From: Kluyvera georgiana ATCC 51603
Lineage (GTDB): Bacteria > Pseudomonadota > Gammaproteobacteria > Enterobacterales > Enterobacteriaceae
Assembly: GCF_001654985.1 (NCBI RefSeq)
Contig: NZ_LXEU01000039.1
Location: 81,073-145,072, forward strand
Direction: 5' to 3'
DNA length: 64,000 bases
Below, in pieces: positions 37,624 to 45,595 of this stretch. Numbering within the stretch: the first letter of the stretch is position 1; every line of letters starts with the position of its first letter. The position numbers and the translations under genes were made by a program. The notes below the pieces were generated by a model. That model was not told the origin of the DNA. It saw only the letters and a list, made by a program, of their open reading frames with translations, and ran no database searches.

Positions 37624-38189
37624 TGAAAAATCAGACTATTTCTCGTGAAGATGTACTGAGAGATTTCTCAGTTGAATTCGACGCTGGTAAAGATACTTTA
37701 CTAAGGTATCTGACTAAATTCCCTGAATATGCGGAAGAATTGGTCGACCTCTCGCGCGAGCTGGCTCGTGAAGTTGACGACGATATGCCGCTTACTGCGA
37801 CTGATGTACTGAGTGTTGAATCGGCGATGGAGCGTTTTCGGACCGGTCTTACCCAGCAAATTGTACAAGTGAATATACCTCCACAGCGGTTCTCAGCCGC
37901 AGCAAAGCTACTTAACCTTCCAAAACAGGTTTTAATTGCTTTTGGCGGAAGAAGAGTTGATTTAGCCTCTATTCCCTTACACTTTCTTAGTAGCCTTGCG
38001 GAATCGCTACAGGTGACAACCGTGCAACTAAGGAATTTTTTAACACAACCGCCACAAGCGCCTGTTAGCCGAAGTTATAAATCGGAAGTTAAGCCTACAG
38101 CACCAACCAGAACATCTTTCGAAAAAATTCTACGTGATGCACAAGTTTCTGAAGAGCGTATTCAAGAAATAATAAAGGGAGATGAATGA
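37620..38189 (+). CDS. Small accessory protein between sigma-like gene and ImmA/IrrE-helicase
   Basis: Encodes 189 residues, starting at an ATGATG that overlaps the upstream stop and ending 8 bases into the helicase gene. I do not recognise a named family. It is mostly helical and acidic at the N-terminus (DAGKDTLLRYLTKFPEYAEEL), with a flexible Ser/Thr/Pro segment near residue 145-165. ImmA/IrrE proteases usually act on a regulator encoded next to them, so this protein could be an anti-sigma-like partner or protease substrate. That is inference from position. Confidence 0.65.
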   Translation: MMKNQTISREDVLRDFSVEFDAGKDTLLRYLTKFPEYAEELVDLSRELAREVDDDMPLTATDVLSVESAMERFRTGLTQQIVQVNIPPQRFSAAAKLLNLPKQVLIAFGGRRVDLASIPLHFLSSLAESLQVTTVQLRNFLTQPPQAPVSRSYKSEVKPTAPTRTSFEKILRDAQVSEERIQEIIKGDE

Positions 38190-41100
38190 CGTGGATGCCA
38201 TCGAGATTGCGCGCCAGCGTGCTGAGCAACTACATTATGCTGCTATCAGCAGAGGTTTAGATCCCTGGAAGCCTTATGCTTTTGTTGTTGGTGAAGCTAA
38301 TTCTCGTAGTATCGACGTAGAGAAATGTTTACAAGGTTCTGATGAGCTAAATGGTAGCCGTGCGTTTTTTGATAGTGCTTACAGGTTAATTACACATGAA
38401 GACTCTGGTTCATTGTTCGAGCAAGCATTTCTGGTTGCACACGAAATCGGGCATGTTGAGTTAGGCGACGATACGCAGGATGAATATGTCATTGATATCG
38501 ACCCTGCGCGTACAGCAGAACCTGCGCCAATGGGAATAGACCGTGTTGTAGATTATAGCCATCGACAACGGCGCGAAGTTCAGATGGATCTTTTCGCTAG
38601 GGAGTTTCTGCTACCGCGTTCGGCTGTTAAAAAGTTACATCTTGAATGTGGTATGAGCTGTAGTGATATATCCAGCAAACTCGGTGCACCTTTCGATGTT
38701 GTCGCCCAACAGATGCTTGATGCAATGCTACTTCCAATGGTTGAGCATAAACCACGCCAGCCCGAACCAGATATGTCGCTTAATGACAAGCAAATTGAAG
38801 CGGTCAGGCATAGAGGGAAAGCTTTCTTGCTCCAGGCGGGGCCGGGTACAGGCAAAACGCGAACCCTCGTAGCGAGAGTGGAAAGTCTGTTTAATGATGG
38901 AATTGATCCACGGCGCATACTCCTGTTGACGTTCTCTAATAAAGCAGCAGCAGAGATGTCTGAGCGTATCGCCAGGAAACAACCACATGCGGCAGCGGCA
39001 CTCTGGGTGGGAACTTTTCATGGCTTTGGTCTTGATTTGCTCCGGCGTTTCCATGATCTATGCGATCTACCTGCGGAGCCCCGATTAATGGATCGGTCAG
39101 AAGCCGTAGAGCTTCTGGAAGAAGAGTTTTTACGTCTTAATCTCGTACATTATCGTAATTTATATGACCCTTCTCAAAATATTGTTGATATTTTGAATGC
39201 TATCTCTCGGGCAAAAGATGAAGTTACAGATGCATTGCAATACCGCATCCTTGCACAGGAAATGCTCAATAATGCCAGTAATGCAGAAGAACGTGAAACT
39301 GCCGAACGAGCGCTGGAGGTTGCTGTCGTTTATGACACCTACGAGAAGATAAAGAAACAGAGGGGATGTCTGGATTTTGGTGATTTGGTTATGCGTCCGG
39401 TACAATTGCTTGAAACAAATGAGGAGTTGCGCCAGCAATTGCAGCATAATTATCAACATGTAATGGTTGATGAATATCAAGACGTTAACAGAAGCAGCAT
39501 TCGGTTATTAAAGGCTCTCAAACCTGATGGTGAAAATCTTTGGGTAGTTGGTGATGCCAAGCAATCAATTTACCGTTTTCGTGGAGCATCATCATTTAAT
39601 ATATCGCGTTTTTGTGTGGATGATTTTCCTGGCGGAGAATCTCAATCACTTGAGATTAATTACCGTTCTGTTTCAGAGATTGTTACAGCATTTTCTGCGT
39701 TTGCGTCAGAAATGAAAACGGGGGGGATCAAGAGCCATCTTGCGGCAAATCGCCCCGCATCGGGATCACTGCCTGAAATACAAACAGTAGAAAGCGGAGA
39801 TTTGGTAAGTTCCGCTTTAGCTGAGTCTATATTACGAATGCGAGAAATTGGATTTAGTTATCGTGATCAGGCGGTTTTTTGTCGTGGAAATGAAAAACTC
39901 TCTGCGTTAGGGCAGGATCTGGAACGATTAGGTATCCCTGTATTATTTCTGGGCAGCCTTTTTGAACGTCAGGAAGTTAAGGATCTTGTGGCGCTAGTTT
40001 CTCTTCTAACTGATAAACGAGCAATGGGGTTAATTCGTATTGCATGTTGGCCGGAATTTCAGATGCCGATGGAAGATGTTACTCAGGTGCTGGAACACTT
40101 CCGTATAACAGATAATGAGCCCGGAAACTGGGACATATCGTCGCTGTCCTTATCGCCGGAGGGATTGTCCTCGTTTGAGAAAATAAAGAATGTACTACAT
40201 GGCTTTAGTAGTGCTTCTCATCCATGGTCCGTGCTTGCTACGGTCTTGTTAGATCGTACGCGCGTAGTGGCTCAAATTGCAACGTCGGAAGCGGTTAATG
40301 GACAGGCTCGCGGTATTGCTATCTGGCAGTTTATGAATTTTGCCCGGCAGCAGTTCAGGGGCAGTGGTTTTCCGATAATGAAAATGATGACGCGGATACG
40401 TCGTTTACTCAAGCTCAACGACGATCGCGACCTCAGACAGCTTCCAGCAGCAACTCAAAATATTGATGCAGTCAAATTAATGACAATTCATGGTGCAAAA
40501 GGTCTTGAGTTCCCTGTTGTTCATTTAAGTGGCGTGAATAAGGATACAATCCCGGGTTCATATAGAGGAGTAAAATGCCCTCCGCCTGAGGGTATGGTTG
40601 CTGGTGGGAACGGTTCGTCCGAAGATATAGCCAAAGAAGCCCATGAGAATGAACAAGAATGTCTTTTTTATGTGGCAATGTCCCGTGCAAAGGACCGACT
40701 ATTTTTTTACGGTGCAACGACTAAAGGTCAGAACAAATCCTTGCGTCGACTTTCCGACTTTTTGGACAGAATGGGGGCTGTTTCGCGCAATGTTATAACT
40801 CCCATATTAAAGCTGCCTATAGCGCCAGAAAATACGCCTCTACCTGTTGAGTTTCAGGGAGACGTAAATTTCAGTGCTAATGCTTTGGATTTATATAATA
40901 CCTGTCCCAGACGTTTTCTTTATACACATCTTCTGTCAATCGGTGGTCGTCGACAAGAAACAGCATTTATGCAAATGCATGAAGCGGTACGCGATGTGCT
41001 TCAGACCATAACCAAACTGGGTAACGCGCACGTGCCTGACTGGCAACCTATTCTGGAAACTGCTTTTGTAAAGCAGGGGTTGCATGAACATGGTTACGTA

Positions 41101-41574
41101 GACGACTATCGCAATATTGCCGAAAAAATGCTCACCTTCTTTACCCAGTCCAGAAAGGGTGCATCTGTTGAAATATTGGATGAGTTCGTGTTGGGCCTTA
41201 CCGATGCAAAGGTAACGGTTCGTGCTGATGAAATGCTGATACGAGGTGATTTGCGTACGTTACGTTGCATATTTACAGGGCATTCCCCCGGGACAGGTCC
41301 GAAAGGTATCAGACATGAAGCGTTTTCACTTGCCACAAAGAACGTTTTTCCCGGTTCATCAGTAGAGTTGGTCTACTTGGCCGATAATACGGTTTATCCT
41401 CTCAACCTTAAGCCGCAAACACTGAACAAATGCGAAAATAAATTACGAGAGATCCTCACTCGCATACGTAGTGGCGATTTTAAAACATCTGACTCTACGT
41501 TTAGCTGCCCCGGGTGTCCTGCGTTTTTTATCTGCGGTGAAGCCCCTGCTGGCCCCCTCAAGAAAAAATTCTAA
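38182..41574 (+). CDS. ImmA/IrrE metalloprotease fused to UvrD-type helicase with degenerate AddB-like tail
   Basis: Encodes 1130 residues in three parts. Residues 1-200 are ImmA/IrrE-like, with the zinc motif HEIGH at 87-91. Residues 203-890 are a superfamily 1A helicase: Walker A GPGTGKT 220-226, DEYQD 430-434, motif V LMTIHGAKGLE near 767, and motif VI FYVAMSRAKDR near 829. Residues 895-1130 resemble the AddB/PD-(D/E)xK nuclease tail: YNTCPRRF near 908 and a final C-x2-C-x5-C (CPGCPAFFIC), the iron-sulfur pattern. The expected D-Y-K-T catalytic strand is not seen (RCIFTGHSPG instead), so nuclease activity is doubtful. It is followed after 87 bases by the ubiquitin-like gene. Confidence 0.88.
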   Translation: MNDVDAIEIARQRAEQLHYAAISRGLDPWKPYAFVVGEANSRSIDVEKCLQGSDELNGSRAFFDSAYRLITHEDSGSLFEQAFLVAHEIGHVELGDDTQDEYVIDIDPARTAEPAPMGIDRVVDYSHRQRREVQMDLFAREFLLPRSAVKKLHLECGMSCSDISSKLGAPFDVVAQQMLDAMLLPMVEHKPRQPEPDMSLNDKQIEAVRHRGKAFLLQAGPGTGKTRTLVARVESLFNDGIDPRRILLLTFSNKAAAEMSERIARKQPHAAAALWVGTFHGFGLDLLRRFHDLCDLPAEPRLMDRSEAVELLEEEFLRLNLVHYRNLYDPSQNIVDILNAISRAKDEVTDALQYRILAQEMLNNASNAEERETAERALEVAVVYDTYEKIKKQRGCLDFGDLVMRPVQLLETNEELRQQLQHNYQHVMVDEYQDVNRSSIRLLKALKPDGENLWVVGDAKQSIYRFRGASSFNISRFCVDDFPGGESQSLEINYRSVSEIVTAFSAFASEMKTGGIKSHLAANRPASGSLPEIQTVESGDLVSSALAESILRMREIGFSYRDQAVFCRGNEKLSALGQDLERLGIPVLFLGSLFERQEVKDLVALVSLLTDKRAMGLIRIACWPEFQMPMEDVTQVLEHFRITDNEPGNWDISSLSLSPEGLSSFEKIKNVLHGFSSASHPWSVLATVLLDRTRVVAQIATSEAVNGQARGIAIWQFMNFARQQFRGSGFPIMKMMTRIRRLLKLNDDRDLRQLPAATQNIDAVKLMTIHGAKGLEFPVVHLSGVNKDTIPGSYRGVKCPPPEGMVAGGNGSSEDIAKEAHENEQECLFYVAMSRAKDRLFFYGATTKGQNKSLRRLSDFLDRMGAVSRNVITPILKLPIAPENTPLPVEFQGDVNFSANALDLYNTCPRRFLYTHLLSIGGRRQETAFMQMHEAVRDVLQTITKLGNAHVPDWQPILETAFVKQGLHEHGYVDDYRNIAEKMLTFFTQSRKGASVEILDEFVLGLTDAKVTVRADEMLIRGDLRTLRCIFTGHSPGTGPKGIRHEAFSLATKNVFPGSSVELVYLADNTVYPLNLKPQTLNKCENKLREILTRIRSGDFKTSDSTFSCPGCPAFFICGEAPAGPLKKKF

Positions 41575-41661
41575 AAAAATTTACCGACGGCGTTCTGATC
41601 ACCCGATTAAAGGAATGTAGCCAGAAAACTCCTTCAGGCAAAAACTTTAAAAGGTAGTGAT

Positions 41662-42417
41662 ATGAACTCTGTTCAAAATGATTTTGATGATGTTGGCGAT
41701 GCCGTTCGTGAGAACCGTCCGTTAAGGGCTGCACGTGAATATCGCATCAGCGTAGCCATTGAAAGCGTGGATTTTCAGCCAGCTTTCGTTTCTGATCCGG
41801 TACCTACCGGGCGGCAGATTTTGTCTGCGGCAGGTCTCGATGACCGCGATGAAATTACTCTTTGTGCGATATTGCAGTCTGGTGATTTTGAAGATATCCG
41901 ACTTGATGAAACCTTTGATTTACGGGGACGGGGTGCTGAACGGTTTATTGCTTTCCGTACCGATCGGGACTTCAAGCTGACGCTTGATGATCGCCAGCTT
42001 GTATGGGGTATGCCTGCTATTGAAGGCCATGTTTTGTATGTATTGTCCGGTATTGGGCCTGAGCAGGCCGTTTTTCTGGAGGTTCGGGGAGGAACCGACC
42101 GTATTATTGAACCTGATGAGTTGTTGGATCTTACTGCATCGGGCATTGAGCACTTCATCACTGCTAAACGGCCGGAGCAGGGTTACACCATTATTGTTAA
42201 TTCACGCGACGAATCGGTGTCCGATAAGTGGGTAACTTTCGAGCAGGTTGTGCAACTGGCGTTTCCCGGTGCCCCTGTTGAGTCAAACGTTATCTATTCC
42301 ATGACCTATCGCCACGCAGCATCCAGACCACATGCTGGTGAGCTGGCTGAGGGCGGTGTTGTCGAAGTTAAACATCAGGGGACGATTTTCAATGTCACAA
42401 AAACTGTTCAGTCTTAA
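41662..42417 (+). CDS. Triple ubiquitin-like domain protein (multiubiquitin)
   Basis: Encodes 251 residues behind an AAAGGTAGTG ribosome region. It divides into three beta-grasp ubiquitin-like modules at about residues 26-101 (REYRISVAIESVDF), 103-169 (DFKLTLDDRQLVWG) and 173-250 (GYTIIVNSRDESVSDKWVTF), the multiubiquitin arrangement. The last module has the pattern VTFEQVVQLAFPGAP ... VIYSMTYRHA ... FNVTKT seen in that family. It ends VQS, not Gly-Gly, so any C-terminal processing or attachment would be non-standard. It overlaps the E1-like gene by 26 bases. Confidence 0.88.
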   Translation: MNSVQNDFDDVGDAVRENRPLRAAREYRISVAIESVDFQPAFVSDPVPTGRQILSAAGLDDRDEITLCAILQSGDFEDIRLDETFDLRGRGAERFIAFRTDRDFKLTLDDRQLVWGMPAIEGHVLYVLSGIGPEQAVFLEVRGGTDRIIEPDELLDLTASGIEHFITAKRPEQGYTIIVNSRDESVSDKWVTFEQVVQLAFPGAPVESNVIYSMTYRHAASRPHAGELAEGGVVEVKHQGTIFNVTKTVQS

Positions 42418-43576
42418 TAGTGATTTACGCCAGCTTCGCGAAGCTGGCTATTATGTACAGGTGATTGGTGCTTTCCTGGTGATGCGGGAAGTCCCCTATG
42501 TCAATGCACAAAAATGTGTACGCAAAGGGACCCTTGTGACATCTCTGGATCTGGCGGGTGATCACACCCGCAAACCTGAAAATCACGTAATACACTGGGA
42601 TGGGGAATATCCGTGCAAAGCAAATGGAGTTCCTTTAAATGAAATCCGTCATGTATCTCAACACTTTGATTTTGGTCATGGCCTTACTGCCGAGCACGGT
42701 TTTTCAAGTAAGCCAGGGCCGCAAGGGTATCCAGACTATTTTGCTAAGATGTCAACTTATGCAACCATCCTCTCAGGCCCGGCAGCAGTATTACAACCGG
42801 GGATTAGCCCTAAAATATTTCGGACTCCTGATGAAACTGAAATGGACAGTGTTTTTAATTACATTGATACTGCGTCCGATCGTGCGGGAATTGGGAAGCT
42901 GTCTGAGAAATTAGAAGGTGAGATTGTTTCGATTATTGGTACTGGCGGAACGGGGAGCTACATTATTGATTTAGTGTCTAAAACACCGGTGCGCGAAATT
43001 CGCTTATTTGATGCTGATGAGTTTCTTCAACATAACGCATTTCGTGCTCCTGGAGCTCCACTATTGGAGGAACTTCGTAATGCACCGTTGAAAGTTGACT
43101 ATTTCAAGGGTATTTACGAAAGAATGCATCGCAATATTATTGTACATCCTGTCAGATTGAGCGATTCCAACCTCAGCCTGATGAACGGAACTACGTTTTC
43201 ATTTGTTTGCATGGATGCTGGCGAAGAAAAAAAAGCGATCATCCAAAAGCTGGAGTCGCTTAGTGTTCCCTTTATTGATGTTGGGATGGGTCTTGAATTG
43301 GTGAACGGTAGTCTTGGTGGCATTCTTAGAGTAACCACCAGTACTAAGGACAAACGCGAACACGTACATTCGGGACGTATCTCTTTTGCTGGTGGAGGGG
43401 AGAAAGATATTTATGCTTCAAATATACAGGTTGCTGATTTAAATGCGCTTAATGCAGCTCTGGCTGTCATAAAATGGAAGAAATTGAAAGGTTTTTACCG
43501 CGATCTGGAAAACGAGCATCATTGTACCTATACCACTGATGGTAATATGTTGTTGAATGAGGATCTGAAATGCTGA
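42392..43576 (+). CDS. E2-like/E1 fusion (DUF6791-ThiF) adenylating protein
   Basis: Encodes 394 residues from the ATG at 42392 (AGGGGA site); an in-frame start at 42332 is rejected because it lies deep in the previous gene. Residues 1-150 form an E2-like domain (DUF6791-type: HVIHWDGEYPCKANG, FSSKPGPQGYPDYFAKMSTY). Residues 165-394 are the ThiF/E1 Rossmann domain: GTGGTGS 183-189 binds ATP, and LFDADEFLQHNAFR 205-218 carries the Asp, Asn and Arg of E1 enzymes. It should adenylate the C-terminus of a ubiquitin-like module. No cysteine stands at the usual E1 catalytic crossover position. Confidence 0.87.
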   Translation: MSQKLFSLNSDLRQLREAGYYVQVIGAFLVMREVPYVNAQKCVRKGTLVTSLDLAGDHTRKPENHVIHWDGEYPCKANGVPLNEIRHVSQHFDFGHGLTAEHGFSSKPGPQGYPDYFAKMSTYATILSGPAAVLQPGISPKIFRTPDETEMDSVFNYIDTASDRAGIGKLSEKLEGEIVSIIGTGGTGSYIIDLVSKTPVREIRLFDADEFLQHNAFRAPGAPLLEELRNAPLKVDYFKGIYERMHRNIIVHPVRLSDSNLSLMNGTTFSFVCMDAGEEKKAIIQKLESLSVPFIDVGMGLELVNGSLGGILRVTTSTKDKREHVHSGRISFAGGGEKDIYASNIQVADLNALNAALAVIKWKKLKGFYRDLENEHHCTYTTDGNMLLNEDLKC

Positions 43577-44034
43577 AAATAAAGAAACTGGAACATCGCT
43601 TTATTCGTAGCATTCCTCGTGAACTCGATGTTGGCGTGATATATATATCAATGGAATATGCAACAGCAGTACATAGCTGCTGTTGTGGTTGTGGGGAACA
43701 GGTTGTTACTCCATTTTCACCAACTGACTGGAAGATGATTTTTGATGGTGAGTCTGTATCGTTGACGCCATCCATTGGTAACTGGCATTCCACCTGTCGT
43801 TCGCACTATATTATTAAACAGGGTATTATCATTGAGGCTGGTAGCTGGAATGATGCCCAGATTTCGGCAGAAAGAAAAAGAGATAAATTAGCTAAAGCGG
43901 ATTACTATAATCCAGCATCTAAATCTCTTAGCCCGGAAGAAGAGACGAAAAATACCTCAGGGCAGTTATCCAGAGATCGCGGGGTTGTGGGTAATTTCTT
44001 GGGATGGTTGCGTAACCTGATGCGTAAAAGCTGA
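43570..44034 (+). CDS. DUF6527-type protein of the ubiquitin-like system
   Basis: Encodes 154 residues overlapping the E1 stop by 7 bases. A cysteine cluster (HSCCCGCGEQVVTPF, residues 36-49) and the segment TPSIGNWHSTCRSHYII (66-82) are the DUF6527 hallmarks. The family nearly always accompanies multiubiquitin/ThiF genes; from memory it has been called BubE in work on bacterial ubiquitin-like (Bub) pathways. It may be the peptidase or final transferase, but its reaction cannot be read from sequence. It closes the operon; AT-richness drops soon after. Confidence 0.82.
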   Translation: MLKIKKLEHRFIRSIPRELDVGVIYISMEYATAVHSCCCGCGEQVVTPFSPTDWKMIFDGESVSLTPSIGNWHSTCRSHYIIKQGIIIEAGSWNDAQISAERKRDKLAKADYYNPASKSLSPEEETKNTSGQLSRDRGVVGNFLGWLRNLMRKS

Positions 44035-44132
44035 TTTGTCGATAGCCGTACCAATAAGCTGGTTAAAGGGGGGGATCTGTAATTTCCCCTAAGCTTATTA
44101 TGTTTTGTTAATTTCCCTCCATTAAAACTCAC

Positions 44133-44161
44133 TTGCTGCGTAACTCCAATCGCAGTATCCT
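44133..44161 (+). promoter_or_regulatory. Promoter of C4-type antisense RNA operon
   Basis: TTGCTG (44133-44138) and TATCCT (44156-44161) with exactly 17 bases between, just upstream of the first hairpin of the RNA. Confidence 0.7.
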
Positions 44162-44167
44162 TACCCC

Positions 44168-44248
44168 GCGCCTGCAAAATCAGGCGCCGGGATTGGAACC
44201 CCGGGATATAACCATACTGGCGACACGTGACGCGCCCGCGTCTTTTTT
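44168..44248 (+). ncRNA. C4-type antisense regulatory RNA (P4/P1 immunity-like)
   Basis: Three successive hairpins: GCGCCTG/CAGGCGC with loop CAAAAT; CCGGG/CCCGG with loop carrying ATTGGAAC; and GACGC/GCGTC followed by six T residues as terminator. This is the layout of the C4 antisense RNA of P1 and P4-like elements. Downstream, 44316-44340 contains CCAGTATGG and GTTCCAACCC, the complements of its ACCATACTGG (44211-44220) and GATTGGAACC (44191-44200). It is expected to base-pair in cis with the leader and terminate or block the downstream genes. Confidence 0.75.
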
Positions 44249-44412
44249 ATGTCGCGCGCTTAGCTACACCAAAATTATGGTGGGCTGGGCGGGGGCACCG
44301 TAAGGTGCGCCGGTTCCAGTATGGCCGGTAGTTCCAACCCCGTTCAGTCCACCACCCATGAGATTGGAACCTCTGGTGGTGGTTTTCAAACTACATACTG
44401 GAGGTTGCCTCT
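44249..44412 (+). promoter_or_regulatory. Leader with antisense target and RBS-mimic copies
   Basis: Holds the inverted copy of the C4 modules (44316-44340), then a direct copy (GATTGGAAC at 44362-44370; ACATACTGG at 44393-44401) that overlaps the ribosome site of the gene at 44413. A CCACCAC/GTGGTGG hairpin lies between. The middle copy can pair with either the C4 RNA or the ribosome site region, which makes an RNA switch plausible. Confidence 0.65.
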
Positions 44413-44880
44413 ATGGCTACGATCCCCACTCAAGCACACCCGTCACTTGCTGTTCCTTTCAGCGCCACTACGGATTTCACTATACTCGCCAGTCACTGCG
44501 AAACCTTCGCCGAAACCCTGATTGAAAGCAACGATCCCGCGTTGAAAATGGCGCTTTGCGGCAGAATCAACGCCTGTCTGACGCTGTTGCAACCCACACT
44601 GTTAGAGCCTGTTCCTCCCCATCTGGCTGAAAGCCTGACCGTTGACACGCTGCCTACCAGTTCTCCGCGTTTCGATCCTGAATGTACGGAGCTTTGTCGT
44701 TACTGCCTTGCTATCACGCAAACCCTGTCGGGGCTGGGATTTGCCTCTGAAACGGAGAAGTACCTTAGCTGGCTGCTGTACGACCTGATTAACTACTTCG
44801 CTGCGGAAATGAAAGCCCCGCGTTGGCTGCGTACCGCTGGCGGCGTGAAGTTTATCGATGGTGTGGAGATCAAAGCATGA
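44413..44880 (+). CDS. Phage-satellite protein downstream of C4 RNA, function unknown
   Basis: Encodes 155 residues from the ATG at 44413, whose ribosome site ACTGGAGG is part of the C4-complementary leader. The N-terminus MATIPTQAHPSLAVPF resembles openings of small proteins found after C4 RNAs; the rest (helical, SNDPALKMALCGRINACLTL) is not recognised. It overlaps the next gene by ATGA. By position it is the target controlled by the antisense RNA, where P1 and P4 carry an antirepressor or kil-type gene. Confidence 0.7.
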   Translation: MATIPTQAHPSLAVPFSATTDFTILASHCETFAETLIESNDPALKMALCGRINACLTLLQPTLLEPVPPHLAESLTVDTLPTSSPRFDPECTELCRYCLAITQTLSGLGFASETEKYLSWLLYDLINYFAAEMKAPRWLRTAGGVKFIDGVEIKA

Positions 44881-45098
44881 TGCAGTCTGACTGGCATCCT
44901 GCCGACATTATCGCCGGGCTGAAAAAACGTGGCACTTCGCTGTCAGCGCTTTCGCGTCAGGCCGGACTGGCATCCTCCACGCTGGCAAATGCGCTTACCC
45001 GCCGCTGGCCTAAAGGCGAAAGATTGATTGCTGAAGCGTTAGAGGTTGCGCCTGAAAAAATCTGGCCTTCACGCTACCGTAAACCAGAATACCGATAA
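44877..45098 (+). CDS. Ner/Nlp-type DNA-binding protein
   Basis: Encodes 73 residues. It is a small helix-turn-helix protein with the Ner pattern DWHPADIIAGLKKRGTSLSA then SRQAGLASSTLANALTRRWP and a tail ending WPSRYRKPEYR. Phage Mu Ner and host Nlp/SfsB bind DNA as repressors of early transcription. It is translationally coupled to the upstream gene and probably regulates this satellite segment. Confidence 0.87.
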   Translation: MMQSDWHPADIIAGLKKRGTSLSALSRQAGLASSTLANALTRRWPKGERLIAEALEVAPEKIWPSRYRKPEYR

Positions 45099-45107
45099 GA
45101 CAAACGG

Positions 45108-45153
45108 TTCTCCCGATCTTTTTCCTGCCCTTGCAGATGGGAGATCGGGAGAA
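45108..45153 (+). repeat. Long inverted repeat after the Ner-like gene
   Basis: Eleven-bp perfect arms TTCTCCCGATC (45108-45118) and GATCGGGAGAA (45143-45153), 24 bases apart. It could be a transcript 3' end or an operator. Apart from the small frame at 45153, the region 45099-45595 shows no recognisable gene. Confidence 0.55.
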
Positions 45154-45323
45154 TGCCAGTGACGTGCGGCAACTCAGCATTTAACCAAATCAGCGGGAAA
45201 TGTTTTACAGGCAAAAACAGTTTCCTCTTTCGGCACCCGTCACATTCGCATTATTTTCTCTCTGCAACAAATGGCCCTTCGGGGCGCCCTTATACGCTTC
45301 ACGACCTGCAAGAAGCGGCCTGA
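45153..45323 (+). CDS. Possible small protein (56 residues)
   Basis: A 56-codon frame beginning MPVTCGNSAFNQISGKC and ending TLHDLQEAA, with GGGAG upstream. Such short frames recur in P4-like islands as far as I remember, but no domain is recognised and its start lies inside an inverted repeat. It may be a decaying gene remnant. Confidence 0.3.
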   Translation: MPVTCGNSAFNQISGKCFTGKNSFLFRHPSHSHYFLSATNGPSGRPYTLHDLQEAA

Positions 45324-45595
45324 TTTCAGGCTGGTCGTCCCTTTACCGACAATACCTTTGAAAATGTCGGACTGCGTTGCAGTTAAGGTCACTCTTCACA
45401 TTGCGTCAATATCTGAACTGGTTTTTCGGTACAGATCGTAAAACGGTGAATGCTATGCATGCCATTCACTGAAATACCCGAATGCGTCTTCAGCTTTGCA
45501 GCAACGACGCATGAATCTCTCATTCCATCGTTTCATAATCATCTTTATAGCTTTACACCTATATAGTTTTTAACCTATATTATTCAGGAGGTCCC

